Shown: positions 9,678-18,141, counted from the first letter of the stretch. The stretch: 64,000 bases of DNA from Shiella aurantiaca (GCA_030412945.1 JAUHJS010000009.1:1-64000), one strand, 5' to 3'. Notes: generated by a model from the letters alone, not told the origin. Program-made: numbers and translations.

Positions 9678-11561
9678 TTATTTGAGGGGAAAGGTGAGGA
9701 TAAAACTAGAGCCTTTCCCTACTTCACTTCTTACTTCCACATGGCCATTCATGGCTTCCACGTATTTTTTCACAATGGCCAAGCCTAATCCAGTGGATTT
9801 CTCATCGCCCGTAGGTTTGCTACTGAGCTGTTGGTATTTGGTAAATAGCTTATTGAGTTCTTCCGGGGATATTCCCTGCCCATAATCCTGAACAGTAATA
9901 GCCAGTTTTTTATGCCACTCTTCGCTTCGTATAATCACTTGCGATTCGGAAGGAGAATATTTTAGGGCATTACTTACCACATTTTCAATAACTTGACGGA
10001 AAAAAGTAGGGTCAACATATATGCAGAGGTCTTTTGCCTGGAAATCACGCACCAAGGTGATGCGCTTCTCCAAAGCCAAGGGCTCCATGCCGTCAATAAT
10101 TTCGGTGAGCAGTTCCTGCGAATTACTTTTCTGTAATTGTATGCTACTGCCTTTGGCTTCCAAAGCTTCTACATCCAAAATTTTATTTAGCATGCTGATA
10201 AGTCGTTGTGCACTTTGATCTATTTTCTGTACCAAAGCAGCTTGATCCTCATTTAATGGGGTTTCCGAGCGCTCCAATATATGCACTAAGCCTATGATTT
10301 GACTGATAGGGTTTCGCAAGTCATGAGCCAAAATGCCAATCAACTCATTTTTCTCATGGTTCAAGTTAGTGAGTTCTCCATTTTTGCCTTCCAGCTCTAG
10401 GTTTTTCAGGCGGATGTCCTCGCGCTGCTTCTCAATCTCATCAAACTTCTCCAGCAGGGTTTTGTTGATACGGTCATTTTCTTCCCGTCTTTTCAGGAGC
10501 ATTTCATTGGTACGCTTGCGTTGGTAGTTTGATCGGTAAAGAAAAAACACCAAAGGCAAGAGTAGGGCAAGTACCAGCATCACCGCAATCAAAATAATAT
10601 TTTGACGCTCCGTACGGATACTCGATTCCATCAACTGATTGTGCTGAATTTCTTTTTCTCTGGTCAGGATGTTGATTTCGTTTTCACGGTAATACACCGA
10701 GTCCCAACTGAGCGTTTCCCAAATTAGCTCTGAAGCATTCTGTCCGAGGTATTCTTTGATTATGGCATTGATTTGCTGCTTATTTTCTTTTCGGCTGAAA
10801 AAATCCTCCAGAGGCAGACTCCAGTCACTTTTTTGCGGATAAATAAAACTGTAACCTTCTCGCTTGATTTGGAAATAGTTTTGGCGCTTCAGCTCATAGC
10901 CATCTTGCAGGGCGAGAATATAAATGGGTAGGGAGCAATATCCAAAATAGTCCTTTTCGCTCGAAATCCTATCAATAATAAAATTGTCGTTGGCTACATA
11001 ATCAATTGTAATATCAGGCAAGAGCTTGCTTTTTAACTTAAGCAAATCGCTTTCAAAGGTGGTATTGGGTATGGTTACCGCCTTTTTGTCTTTAAAAATC
11101 TTGGCAAATTCACTCGCATTCTGCGCTATGGGGATATTCTCACTTGATATCAGCACCGATAAATCCGGAATGTAGCTAGGGCTAAAGTTTACGTATTGTT
11201 GCCGCTCGTCAGTAATCGAAAAGGAAGAAATGCCAAATATACCTGGTTCCTTACTGTTTTTGATAAGTTCAAGTACTTGTGCAAAACTGCTGCTCTTTTG
11301 CCAGTTTACCTTTACTTTCAGCTGGTACTCTTTCTCTAAAAATGCAATGAATCGTTGAAAGATTTGATATTCGATACCATCAATCTGTGAGCCGTCTAGG
11401 TAGATGTAGGGTTCGATATCAAACCATAACACCGTTATCTCTCCTGAGCCTTTTTTGTTGATTTCCTTCCAAGAGTCACCCTTCAGTTTGGGCATAGGTT
11501 GGCTGCTGAGGGGAAGGTAGGCCAAGCAAAGCAACAGAAGTAATATGCCAGCAAATCTCAT
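9678..11561 (-). CDS. Sensor histidine kinase with periplasmic solute-binding-like sensor domain
   Basis: A 627-residue protein. Residues 1-20 form a signal peptide. Residues about 40-275 resemble a family 3 solute-binding (SBP_bac_3) domain, including a YxNFSPSY-type hinge segment. One membrane helix lies at about 321-342 and a coiled coil at about 350-405. The HisKA H-box has its phospho-acceptor at H413 (AHDLRNP). The ATPase domain shows the N box around N527/N531, DYGQGI at about 549-554 and the TGLGLA box at about 590-595. Periplasmic ligand binding would control autophosphorylation in the cytoplasm. No response regulator is adjacent, so the partner is unknown. The gene converges on the giant repeat protein gene, leaving only 11 bases between their stop codons. 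Confidence 0.88.
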   Translation of the reverse strand: MRFAGILLLLLCLAYLPLSSQPMPKLKGDSWKEINKKGSGEITVLWFDIEPYIYLDGSQIDGIEYQIFQRFIAFLEKEYQLKVKVNWQKSSSFAQVLELIKNSKEPGIFGISSFSITDERQQYVNFSPSYIPDLSVLISSENIPIAQNASEFAKIFKDKKAVTIPNTTFESDLLKLKSKLLPDITIDYVANDNFIIDRISSEKDYFGYCSLPIYILALQDGYELKRQNYFQIKREGYSFIYPQKSDWSLPLEDFFSRKENKQQINAIIKEYLGQNASELIWETLSWDSVYYRENEINILTREKEIQHNQLMESSIRTERQNIILIAVMLVLALLLPLVFFLYRSNYQRKRTNEMLLKRREENDRINKTLLEKFDEIEKQREDIRLKNLELEGKNGELTNLNHEKNELIGILAHDLRNPISQIIGLVHILERSETPLNEDQAALVQKIDQSAQRLISMLNKILDVEALEAKGSSIQLQKSNSQELLTEIIDGMEPLALEKRITLVRDFQAKDLCIYVDPTFFRQVIENVVSNALKYSPSESQVIIRSEEWHKKLAITVQDYGQGISPEELNKLFTKYQQLSSKPTGDEKSTGLGLAIVKKYVEAMNGHVEVRSEVGKGSSFILTFPLK

Positions 11562-11590
11562 AGGAGCGTTGGATAATCATTTAATATAGA

Positions 11591-11615
11591 GAAGTTTTAC
11601 TGAATAGAAAACTTC
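11591..11615 (-). repeat. Inverted repeat in the leader of the sensor kinase gene
   Basis: Perfect 8-base arms, GAAGTTTT at 11591-11598 and AAAACTTC at 11608-11615, lie between the upstream secreted-protein gene and the kinase start. No T-run follows on the minus strand, so a classical terminator is unlikely. A processing site or operator is possible. Confidence 0.4.
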
Positions 11616-11638
11616 TGACAAAAAAATGCTTTTCCCGC

Positions 11639-12289
11639 TTAGTTTTTCTTTTTGAGGTCGCCCCGCTTGATGGATTGGATAAACTTAGCCCAGGCAAAAG
11701 GATTCAGGAGTGGATTGGAGCGGTAGCCGTAGCGGTCAGACATATACATGGTTTGCTGCTGCATATACCATCGGTAGTTTTGTGCTCCGTCCATGGGCAT
11801 GTTTTTAAACATGAGCGCTAGTACATTAGGATCCATGTTTTCGGCCATGTAGCCATATTCGCTTGGTAGTTGCAAGGCCAGTATAGCTTCTTTGAAAAGT
11901 TCCTCGGTAGGGTAGGGGAAAATATCTACTGTGGGTAGGTAGGTAGTGTCACCCGAAAGTTCGATTACTGCCGTAAGGCTCTCGGAACGTGTATCGGGCG
12001 GAATAATGAAAAACTGCTTTTTATAACCCACCGCGCTGATTACCACACTATCCCCCGCTAGGGCAGGCATAGAAAAATAACCATAGTAGTTTGAAGTGGT
12101 TCCACGGCCGGCTTTTGGAACATACACGTGCACGCCCGGAACGCCAGAGGTCGTATCCTCACCTACAATAATTCCCGAAAACTGAATAATAGGACGACTC
12201 CCTTGCGCCAATACTTCCGGTAGGGCCAAGAGGCTTAAGAATAGGAAAACTACCGTATATTTAAGTTTCTTTACCAATTCGTCCTTCAT
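11639..12289 (-). CDS. Secreted protein with carboxypeptidase-regulatory-like beta-sandwich domain
   Basis: A 216-residue protein with a signal peptide over residues 1-29 (cleavage after VLAQ). Residues about 35-110 form a CarboxypepD_reg-like sandwich; the visible signs are FSG.IVGED, GVHVYVP, GTTSNYYGYFSMPA and VISAVGY. In Bacteroidota this fold usually begins TonB-dependent receptors, but here no plug or barrel follows. The rest is a unique Tyr/Met-rich tail ending in a basic KRGDLKKK stretch. It lies 77 bases upstream of the sensor kinase gene in the same direction, so the two may be co-transcribed. A periplasmic or outer-membrane location is inferred; the function is unknown. Confidence 0.75.
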   Translation of the reverse strand: MKDELVKKLKYTVVFLFLSLLALPEVLAQGSRPIIQFSGIIVGEDTTSGVPGVHVYVPKAGRGTTSNYYGYFSMPALAGDSVVISAVGYKKQFFIIPPDTRSESLTAVIELSGDTTYLPTVDIFPYPTEELFKEAILALQLPSEYGYMAENMDPNVLALMFKNMPMDGAQNYRWYMQQQTMYMSDRYGYRSNPLLNPFAWAKFIQSIKRGDLKKKN

Positions 12290-12374
12290 TAGTCAGCAAT
12301 TTATTCAATCTTTACAAGAATATAAGTTTATAACTGCAAAATAGTTCAAACGATATACGATTATACTAAAAAAT

Positions 12375-12776
12375 ATGCGCTTAAAACATTTTAGTGTGGC
12401 CTATGGCTTGCAAATTTTTAAATCCTTCTCGGATGAGGCGCGCATCCGCATTTTGTTTCTTATTTTTCAGAACAAACATATGTGCATTTCTGACTTGGAA
12501 CATATTTTAGACTTTACCCAAACCAAAACCTCTCGCCATTTGTCATACCTAAAAAACAGCGGTATCGTCAATGCTAAAAAGTTTGATCAGTGGGTGTTTT
12601 ACACCATCAAAGACGAAGTACTGGAAATCTTGAGCCAAATGTTTAAATTCTTAAATAAAGACCAGATGCTGCTGAAAGATGCCGAAACCTTTCGGATACT
12701 TTTTTCTAACCGCGAGCTAGCCCTTAACAAGCCTGAAGTACAAAAATGGATGGCACAACAGAATCTTTCTAAATGA
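12375..12776 (+). CDS. ArsR-like winged-helix transcriptional regulator
   Basis: A 133-residue protein. Residues about 12-80 form a winged helix of ArsR type: FKSFSDEARIRIL opens helix 1, followed by CISDLEHIL and a recognition helix with TKTSRHLSYLKNSG. The metal-binding ELCVCDL box of metal sensors is not present (only one Cys, in CISDL), so the signal is probably not a heavy metal. It overlaps the HAD phosphatase gene by four bases (ATGA), indicating translational coupling. It is divergent from the secreted-protein gene at 11639-12289. Confidence 0.8.
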   Translation: MRLKHFSVAYGLQIFKSFSDEARIRILFLIFQNKHMCISDLEHILDFTQTKTSRHLSYLKNSGIVNAKKFDQWVFYTIKDEVLEILSQMFKFLNKDQMLLKDAETFRILFSNRELALNKPEVQKWMAQQNLSK

Positions 12777-13468
12777 AAATCAATCATATTTTTTTTGACC
12801 TCGACCACACCCTGTGGGATTTTGAACGCTGCTCGGAAGAAGCCCTGAATGAGCTTTATGAATCGTATCAGATGAAGCAGTGGGGTTTATTTACCCCTGC
12901 TGAGTTTCAGCAGATGTTCACCAAAATCAACAGCTACTTGTGGGAACGATACAACCACGGCCTTATCAAGCGGGAGCAGCTTCGCAAAGCGCGTTTTGTA
13001 CGCATCCTTACCGAGCTGGGCTTGCCCGAAGCCGAAGTGCCCGTGGATTTAGGGGAAGAGTACATCGCACTATGCCCACAAAAGCCTTACCTGATGCCTT
13101 ATGCCAAGGAAATCCTCGATTACCTGAGTGGCCAAGGCTATCAGCTACACATCATTACCAATGGTTTTGAAGATGTGCAGCATATCAAAATGAAATCTTC
13201 TGGTATCGATGGGTATTTTAATCAGGTGGTAACCTCTGATAAAGCCGGACAAAAGAAGCCTTACCGCAAAATTTTTGACTATGCCTTAGAGGTTTCTAAT
13301 GCACAGCGCAGCGAGTCTATTATGGTGGGCGATAATCTGGAAACGGACATTAAGGGGGCAAAATTGGCCGAGATGGCTCATATCTTCTATAATCCCTTTC
13401 AGCAACCTCATCAGGAGGATGTTCAAATTGAAGTAAAACATTTGCAAGAAATCGAGCAACACCTGTAA
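12773..13468 (+). CDS. HAD-superfamily phosphatase of the YjjG noncanonical nucleotidase type
   Basis: A 231-residue protein with all four HAD motifs: motif I FFDLDHTLWDF near the N-terminus (nucleophile Asp and second Asp), motif II ITNGF, motif III Lys in QKKPYRKIF, and motif IV MVGDNLETDIKGA. The helical cap between motif I and motif II fits the YjjG family, which dephosphorylates pyrimidine nucleoside monophosphates including damaged ones. The substrate here is inferred from family resemblance only. It is coupled to the upstream ArsR-like regulator through an ATGA overlap. Confidence 0.82.
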   Translation: MKINHIFFDLDHTLWDFERCSEEALNELYESYQMKQWGLFTPAEFQQMFTKINSYLWERYNHGLIKREQLRKARFVRILTELGLPEAEVPVDLGEEYIALCPQKPYLMPYAKEILDYLSGQGYQLHIITNGFEDVQHIKMKSSGIDGYFNQVVTSDKAGQKKPYRKIFDYALEVSNAQRSESIMVGDNLETDIKGAKLAEMAHIFYNPFQQPHQEDVQIEVKHLQEIEQHL

Positions 13469-13492
13469 TTATATCGATTGCAATTGTGTTAA

Positions 13493-13500
13493 TAGTTTTG
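13493..13500 (+). promoter_or_regulatory. Candidate -7 promoter element for pruA
   Basis: TAGTTTTG matches the Bacteroidota TAnnTTTG element, 56 bases before the pruA start. No TTG lies at the usual 17-23 base distance upstream, so support is partial. Confidence 0.35.
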
Positions 13501-13556
13501 GTCAGCTTAAAGCCTATGGCTAACTTGTGACCAGAATTTATAAAACACACAACGAT

Positions 13557-15188
13557 ATGCCAAAAGGAATTTTTCAAGTGCCAGTTCCCAAAAACGAACC
13601 GGTACTTGCCTATGCACCAGGCTCTAAAGAAAAGGCGGCTCTTAAGCACGCGATTGAGCAAGCCCGTGCTAAAAAATTAGATATCCCCATGTACATTGGG
13701 GGCGAAGAGGTGCGTACCGACAAACTGGTACGTTTGGCTCCTCCCCACGACCACCAGCACACCTTGGGTCATTTCCACATGGGCGATGCTTCTCATGTGG
13801 AGCAAGCAATCAATGCAGCTTTAGGCGCTAAGGAAGCTTGGGCCAATCTGGCTTGGGAGCACCGTGCCAGTATTTTCTTAAAAGCTGCTGAGTTGATTGC
13901 CGGTCCGTATCGTGCCAAATTGAATGCCGCCACCATGCTGGGGCAATCTAAAAGTGCTTTTCAGGCGGAGATTGACAGTGCCTGCGAAATCATCGATTTC
14001 TTGCGCTACAATGTAGCCTATATGACCCAAATCTATGCCGACCAGCCCGAGTCAGGCCCCGGTATTTGGAATCGTTTAGAATACCGTCCGCTAGAGGGTT
14101 TCGTGTTCGCGCTTACGCCATTTAACTTCACTGCCATTGCCGGAAACCTTCCCACCTCAGCTGCCATGATGGGTAATACGGTGGTTTGGAAACCCGCCAA
14201 CACACAAGTATATTCTGCCAATATATTAATGGAAATCTTCAAAGAAGCAGGCGTACCCGATGGCGTGATTAACCTCGTGTATGTAGAAGGTCCTGTGGCT
14301 GGAGACGTAATCTTCAAGCATCCGCAATTTGCCGGAATTCACTTTACAGGAAGCACAGGTGTGTTCCAGAACATCTGGAAAACCATTGGAGAGAATATCC
14401 ATCGCTACAAAACCTATCCGCGTATTGTAGGGGAAACCGGAGGGAAAGATTTTATCCTAGCCCATAAATCTGCGCACGCCAAGGCGGTAGCCACGGCCAT
14501 TACCCGTGGGGCTTTTGAATATCAGGGTCAAAAATGTTCAGCCGCTTCGCGTGCTTACATTCCTGATAACTTGTGGCCTGATGTGAAGAAATATGTGGTG
14601 GAAGATTTGAAAGACATCAGCATGGGCGGAGTGGAAGATTTCTCCAACTTCGTGAATGCCGTAATCGATGAAAAGTCTTTTGATAAGATTGCCAAATACA
14701 TTGATAATGCCAAGCAAAGTCCGATGGTGGAGGTGATTGCCGGAGGCGAGTATGATAAATCGAAAGGCTACTTCATTGAGCCTACCATATTGCTTACTAA
14801 AGACCCGATGTACACCACCATGTGCGAGGAAATCTTCGGCCCGGTACTGACCATTTATGTGTACCAAGCCGAGCGCTTCGAAGAAACCTTGGAATTGGTA
14901 GATTCTACTTCGGAATACGCCCTTACAGGTGCTATCTTCTCGCAAGATCGCTATGCCATTGAACTGGCAAGTAAAAAATTGGCCAATGCAGCCGGAAACT
15001 TTTATATCAACGATAAACCGACTGGTGCGGTTGTAGGCCAGCAGCCATTTGGTGGGGCGCGTGCTTCCGGTACCAACGATAAGGCGGGCTCTATGCTCAA
15101 CTTGCTTCGTTGGGTATCGCCACGTACCATTAAAGAAACTTTCGTACCACCTGTGGATTACAAATATCCCTTCTTGGCCGAAGAATAA
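13557..15188 (+). CDS. pruA: L-glutamate gamma-semialdehyde dehydrogenase (1-pyrroline-5-carboxylate dehydrogenase)
   Basis: A 543-residue aldehyde dehydrogenase that oxidises glutamate semialdehyde to glutamate with NAD+, the second step of proline breakdown. The ATG at 13557 gives the usual N-terminus; the frame is open a little further upstream, but that part is not family-like. Visible are the NAD-binding segment FALTPFNFTA (about 184-193), the glycine motif FTGSTGVF (263-270), catalytic Glu293 in GETGGKDF and catalytic Cys327 in GQKCSAASR. Length and motifs match the group 1 pyrroline-5-carboxylate dehydrogenases. No proline dehydrogenase gene lies nearby. A strong terminator follows. 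Confidence 0.93.
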   Translation: MPKGIFQVPVPKNEPVLAYAPGSKEKAALKHAIEQARAKKLDIPMYIGGEEVRTDKLVRLAPPHDHQHTLGHFHMGDASHVEQAINAALGAKEAWANLAWEHRASIFLKAAELIAGPYRAKLNAATMLGQSKSAFQAEIDSACEIIDFLRYNVAYMTQIYADQPESGPGIWNRLEYRPLEGFVFALTPFNFTAIAGNLPTSAAMMGNTVVWKPANTQVYSANILMEIFKEAGVPDGVINLVYVEGPVAGDVIFKHPQFAGIHFTGSTGVFQNIWKTIGENIHRYKTYPRIVGETGGKDFILAHKSAHAKAVATAITRGAFEYQGQKCSAASRAYIPDNLWPDVKKYVVEDLKDISMGGVEDFSNFVNAVIDEKSFDKIAKYIDNAKQSPMVEVIAGGEYDKSKGYFIEPTILLTKDPMYTTMCEEIFGPVLTIYVYQAERFEETLELVDSTSEYALTGAIFSQDRYAIELASKKLANAAGNFYINDKPTGAVVGQQPFGGARASGTNDKAGSMLNLLRWVSPRTIKETFVPPVDYKYPFLAEE

Positions 15189-15198
15189 TACCAAACAC

Positions 15199-15228
15199 AA
15201 AGCCCCTTCCTTTCGGTTGGGGCTTTTT
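15199..15228. terminator. Bidirectional terminator between pruA and the small minus-strand gene
   Basis: Stem AAAGCCCC/GGGGCTTT at about 15199-15226 with an inner CC/GG pairing, followed by a T-run on the plus strand and an A-rich flank that serves as a T-run on the minus strand. It sits between convergent genes. Confidence 0.8.
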
Positions 15229-15427
15229 ATTTCTCTATAAGGGAATAGTCTTTCCCTTTTCCAAATTTCAGCAGGTCGTCTAATAGATAATTTTCCAAGG
15301 TGTGTAAATCCTTTACCTCAATTTTTCCATTGGGTAAAATTCGCACCACCTCAAAGTCGTACACTTCGCCATAATTGGTGAGGGTAAATTGCTTGCCCAC
15401 CCGAATAATATTGAACAGTTGTTTCAT
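15227..15427 (-). CDS. Small conserved-looking protein of unknown function (66 aa)
   Basis: A 66-residue protein with an ATG start at 15427, a small beta-rich pattern (FTLTNYGEVYDFEVVRI, then GKIEVKD) and a charged C-terminus. It has no signal peptide or membrane segment. The alternating hydrophobic pattern suggests a small barrel or SH3-like fold. I do not recognise the family. It lies downstream of tRNA-Asn on the same strand, after the tRNA terminator, and converges with pruA. The reading is supported by coding-like composition and good placement between two terminators. Confidence 0.6.
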   Translation of the reverse strand: MKQLFNIIRVGKQFTLTNYGEVYDFEVVRILPNGKIEVKDLHTLENYLLDDLLKFGKGKDYSLIEK

Positions 15428-15480
15428 AAGGTACGACTAGTACCGAAAAGGAACTAGAATTGTTTTTACGGCCATAAAAT

Positions 15481-15510
15481 AAAAAAGCCTCAGATTGCTC
15501 TGAGGCTTTT
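15481..15510 (-). terminator. Intrinsic terminator of the tRNA-Asn gene
   Basis: On the minus strand a 12-base perfect stem (AAAAGCCTCAGA / TCTGAGGCTTTT) with a four-base loop at 15495-15498 is followed by a T-run, directly after the tRNA 3' end. Confidence 0.88.
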
Positions 15511-15511
15511 G

Positions 15512-15585
15512 CTCCCCCTCTAGGGCTTGAACCTAGGACCCCATGATTAACAGTCATGTGCTCTAACCAACTGAGCTAAGGAGGA
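15512..15585 (-). tRNA. tRNA-Asn (anticodon GTT)
   Basis: A 74-base cloverleaf on the minus strand. The acceptor stem TCCTCCT pairs with AGGGGGA with one T-G wobble, and the discriminator is G. The D stem starts GCTC. The anticodon stem CATGA/TCATG encloses loop CTGTTAA, giving anticodon GTT. The T arm contains GGTTCAAG. CCA is not encoded. Confidence 0.96.
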
Positions 15586-15604
15586 GTGTTTCCGAATTGG
15601 AATG

Positions 15605-15635
15605 CAATATTAGTACCTTCTCTTGATTTGTGCAA
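15605..15635 (-). promoter_or_regulatory. Candidate promoter of tRNA-Asn
   Basis: On the minus strand, TTG (complement of 15633-15635), a 20-base spacer, then TAATATTG (complement of 15605-15612), one mismatch from TAnnTTTG. The -7 element ends about 20 bases before the mature tRNA 5' end. Confidence 0.5.
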
Positions 15636-15645
15636 TATGCGCTCA

Positions 15646-15670
15646 AGAAAAAATTTGTAAAATTTTACAA
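15646..15670 (-). terminator. Weak palindromic terminator at the end of the Nramp-like gene
   Basis: A perfect 16-base palindrome (TTGTAAAA/TTTTACAA, 15655-15670) overlaps the stop codon. On the minus strand it is followed by a run of six T. AT-rich pairing makes it weak. Confidence 0.45.
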
Positions 15671-16903
15671 TAAAAAGCTAACTACGTAAGCCACAGCGAA
15701 TAAAATTAAGAAAATGATACCACTGATTGACCAAATTTTTATCCATCTACTGGGTTGGGCGTGGATTGGTACCTCTGCGCTGAAAATTAATTGATGATTC
15801 ATGAGCGCTATAGCGGGAGCAATGAGAAAACTCAGGCTTGTAGCAATGTCTACCAAAGTTTTGATATTGCTGCCCCATACGCTAATCACCAGTAGTCCGC
15901 ATGCTGATACTAACCAAGGAAAAAGCCGATTGATGCCCGCAATGCCTTGTGGCCAAAGCAAAGAATACGTAGCGGATAGCGAGCGCGAGTATCCATCTAC
16001 CACAGTTAGGCTGGTGCTGAGCATAGTAATAAAAGCGGTAATAGCAATAATATAGTACCAACCCTCACCGAGAGCTTGAGTGAATAGCGCAATAATTTGT
16101 TGGGTAAATTGCACAGCATTGTTGGAGAAAGTAATTCCACTACCCCGCATGATATAGCTGCCTATATAAAGAAAACAAACGGCAAGTCCGGCCGATATCC
16201 AATAGCCCAAGCGAAATTCGGCCAGTACCCTAGGTAGGGAAATGGCGCCTTCTTTTTTAATTTTTTCCACTGTCCATATGCTGTTCCATGTACTAAGATC
16301 AACAGCTGTAGGCATCCAGCCCATTAGTGCAATGATGAAGAGGAATGAGGGGTGGCTAAATAGATTGCTGGTGTCCCATTGAGCGGTTTGGCTAAAGCTT
16401 GGTCCATGTTTCAATACGTTTACAAAGGCCAGTAAGGTGCATACGATTAGCACCACACCCATTACCTTCATTAGTGTTTCTAGGGCTTTTAGTTTTCCTA
16501 CTTGGGTCAGAATAATAGCAAAGAGTAATAAGCCAGCCGTAAGCCAAAGTGCATTTATAGGTATCGGGAGTAGGAGTTGTAAAACACCAGCGGTTACAAA
16601 TGTGACCGTACCCGTAACGGTGAACATGGTAAGTAGCAAGCCTAGTGCATAGAGGTAAAGAAAATAGGGGCTGCGCTTAGCGTATCCTTGAATAAGATGC
16701 TTGCCCGTGACTTGCGCATAGCGGGAGCCAAACTCAAAGAAAGGATACTTAAGCACATTGGCCAATACGATAAACATCACCATGATTAGTCCATAATCGG
16801 CTCCGGCACGGGTGGATTGTACCAAATGTGAGACGCCAATGGCGGTTCCGGCAAAGAGCAGGCCTGGGCCTAGAGGAATAGGTTGACGATTTGCTTTCGA
16901 CAT
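15665..16903 (-). CDS. Nramp-family-like divalent metal transporter (divergent ion site)
   Basis: A 412-residue integral membrane protein with about 11 hydrophobic helices. The N-terminal helix reads GPGLLFAGTAIGVSHLVQST, where canonical Nramp proteins have GPG...DPGN; here the Asp and Asn positions are replaced (GVSHL). Helix 6 retains a Met-Pro pair (GWMPTAVDLS), the counterpart of the metal-coordinating MPH motif. Family resemblance is clear in the LEU-T-like pattern. Transport of Mn/Fe is uncertain given the changed site; Mg, another metal or a different cargo is possible. It stands alone, between tRNA-Asn and the divergent hsp20. Confidence 0.75.
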   Translation of the reverse strand: MSKANRQPIPLGPGLLFAGTAIGVSHLVQSTRAGADYGLIMVMFIVLANVLKYPFFEFGSRYAQVTGKHLIQGYAKRSPYFLYLYALGLLLTMFTVTGTVTFVTAGVLQLLLPIPINALWLTAGLLLFAIILTQVGKLKALETLMKVMGVVLIVCTLLAFVNVLKHGPSFSQTAQWDTSNLFSHPSFLFIIALMGWMPTAVDLSTWNSIWTVEKIKKEGAISLPRVLAEFRLGYWISAGLAVCFLYIGSYIMRGSGITFSNNAVQFTQQIIALFTQALGEGWYYIIAITAFITMLSTSLTVVDGYSRSLSATYSLLWPQGIAGINRLFPWLVSACGLLVISVWGSNIKTLVDIATSLSFLIAPAIALMNHQLIFSAEVPIHAQPSRWIKIWSISGIIFLILFAVAYVVSFLL

Positions 16904-17054
16904 AAGTAAGACAATATGACTTATTTTTACAGTGTTTTATGAATTATTATGACATAATGGCTTAAAAAAGTCCCCGATTTTAAATTGGTATATTTTTTAA
17001 TAGTAGGTGATACCGAAGAGTAAAATACAAGTAAAACCTTAAACATATACCACT

Positions 17055-17489
17055 ATGACACTCCTAAGATATAACAGAAACTTTGATGAATTAGGAAATT
17101 CAAGTTTTAGCACCATGCTCGATCGTTTTTTCAATGAATCGGTGCGCAGCACAGCCTTGGCTCAGTTTACCCCGCAGGTAGATATTGCCGAAACGGAAAA
17201 ACATTTTGAAATCGAATTGGCTGTACCCGGCTTGAAGAAAGAAGACATCAAAATCAATTTGGAAGAAGGCAAGCTCACCATTAGTGGGGAACGCAAATTA
17301 GAGAAAGAGGAAAAAGGCAAAAACTTCCATGCGCGTGAGACGCATTATGGCGCCTTTAGCCGCTCGTTCTATTTGCCCGATACAGTAAATCCTGAGAAAA
17401 TCGAAGCACAATATACCGATGGGATTTTGCATGTTATCGTTCCCAAAGATGAGAAGAAAGTAACCAAGCGTTTGATTGCAGTGAAGTAA
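17055..17489 (+). CDS. Small heat shock protein, Hsp20/alpha-crystallin family
   Basis: A 144-residue ATP-independent holdase chaperone. After an N-terminal arm with DRFFNESV, the alpha-crystallin domain spans about 38-140: VDIAETEKHFEIELAVPG, KLTISGERK, an aromatic loop with ARETHYGAFSRSFYLPD, and GILHVIVPK. The C-terminal I.V-type tail is short (RLIAVK). It is monocistronic, with its own terminator. The 150-base upstream region is AT-rich, but I found no clear promoter or CIRCE-type element. Confidence 0.9.
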   Translation: MTLLRYNRNFDELGNSSFSTMLDRFFNESVRSTALAQFTPQVDIAETEKHFEIELAVPGLKKEDIKINLEEGKLTISGERKLEKEEKGKNFHARETHYGAFSRSFYLPDTVNPEKIEAQYTDGILHVIVPKDEKKVTKRLIAVK

Positions 17490-17510
17490 TTCAGGCAAAC
17501 TATTGATGAA

Positions 17511-17545
17511 AGCCCTGGTAACGATTCGTTGCTAGGGCTTTTTTA
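17511..17545 (+). terminator. Terminator after hsp20
   Basis: AGCCCT and AGGGCT (17511-17516 and 17534-17539) with inner GTAACG/CGTTGC pairing form a long stem, followed by a T-run. The end of the convergent LOG gene lies just beyond. Confidence 0.82.
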
Positions 17546-18127
17546 TGTTTGATCGGTATGTTTGAGCCACTGGCTTCCTTCTGGGTACTGGTACGCTTTC
17601 ATGATTTGGATAAGAGCATCAATTTCTTCCGCGTGTAGCACACAAGAGCGTGTGGCCGCAGAAGTAAAGCCATGCGCCACAATTTGGTCTGCAAACTGAA
17701 GTAGGGGATTGAAATAGCCTTGTACATTCAATAATCCAATAGGGTAGCGGTGCAAGCCTAGCTGTGCCCAAGTCACAATTTCAAAAAGTTCATCGAGCGT
17801 ACCGAAGCCTCCGGGCATGGCAATAAAGCCATCAGAAATCTCAAACATCTTTTGCTTGCGTTCATGCATAGAATCTACCCAAAGTAATTGGGAGAGTCCT
17901 TTGTGGGCTACTTCTTTGGGCGCCATAAAGTGAGGAATCACACCTAGTACTTCGCCTCCGGCTTGTAAGGCGGCATTGGCTACCACACCCATCAAACCAT
18001 TTTTCCCACCACCATATACTAAGCGAATTCCCTGTTTGGCGAGATACGTCCCCACTTGCGCGGCCTGCTCGGAATAGATTGGTAGATTCCCTTCGCTTGA
18101 GCCACAGAATACTGCAATGCTTTTCAT
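17543..18127 (-). CDS. LOG family protein (cytokinin riboside 5'-monophosphate phosphoribohydrolase type)
   Basis: A 194-residue Rossmann-like protein. Diagnostic motifs are GGGKNGLMG near residues 40-48 and PGGFGTLDELFE near residue 104, the PGGxGTxxE signature whose Glu and Arg hydrolyse the N-glycosidic bond of nucleoside monophosphates. Bacterial homologues release adenine or related bases from nucleotides; the physiological substrate in this organism is unknown. It lies 71 bases downstream of tsf on the same strand, separated by a terminator. Confidence 0.88.
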   Translation of the reverse strand: MKSIAVFCGSSEGNLPIYSEQAAQVGTYLAKQGIRLVYGGGKNGLMGVVANAALQAGGEVLGVIPHFMAPKEVAHKGLSQLLWVDSMHERKQKMFEISDGFIAMPGGFGTLDELFEIVTWAQLGLHRYPIGLLNVQGYFNPLLQFADQIVAHGFTSAATRSCVLHAEEIDALIQIMKAYQYPEGSQWLKHTDQT

Positions 18128-18141
18128 AATTGAAGGTAAAT

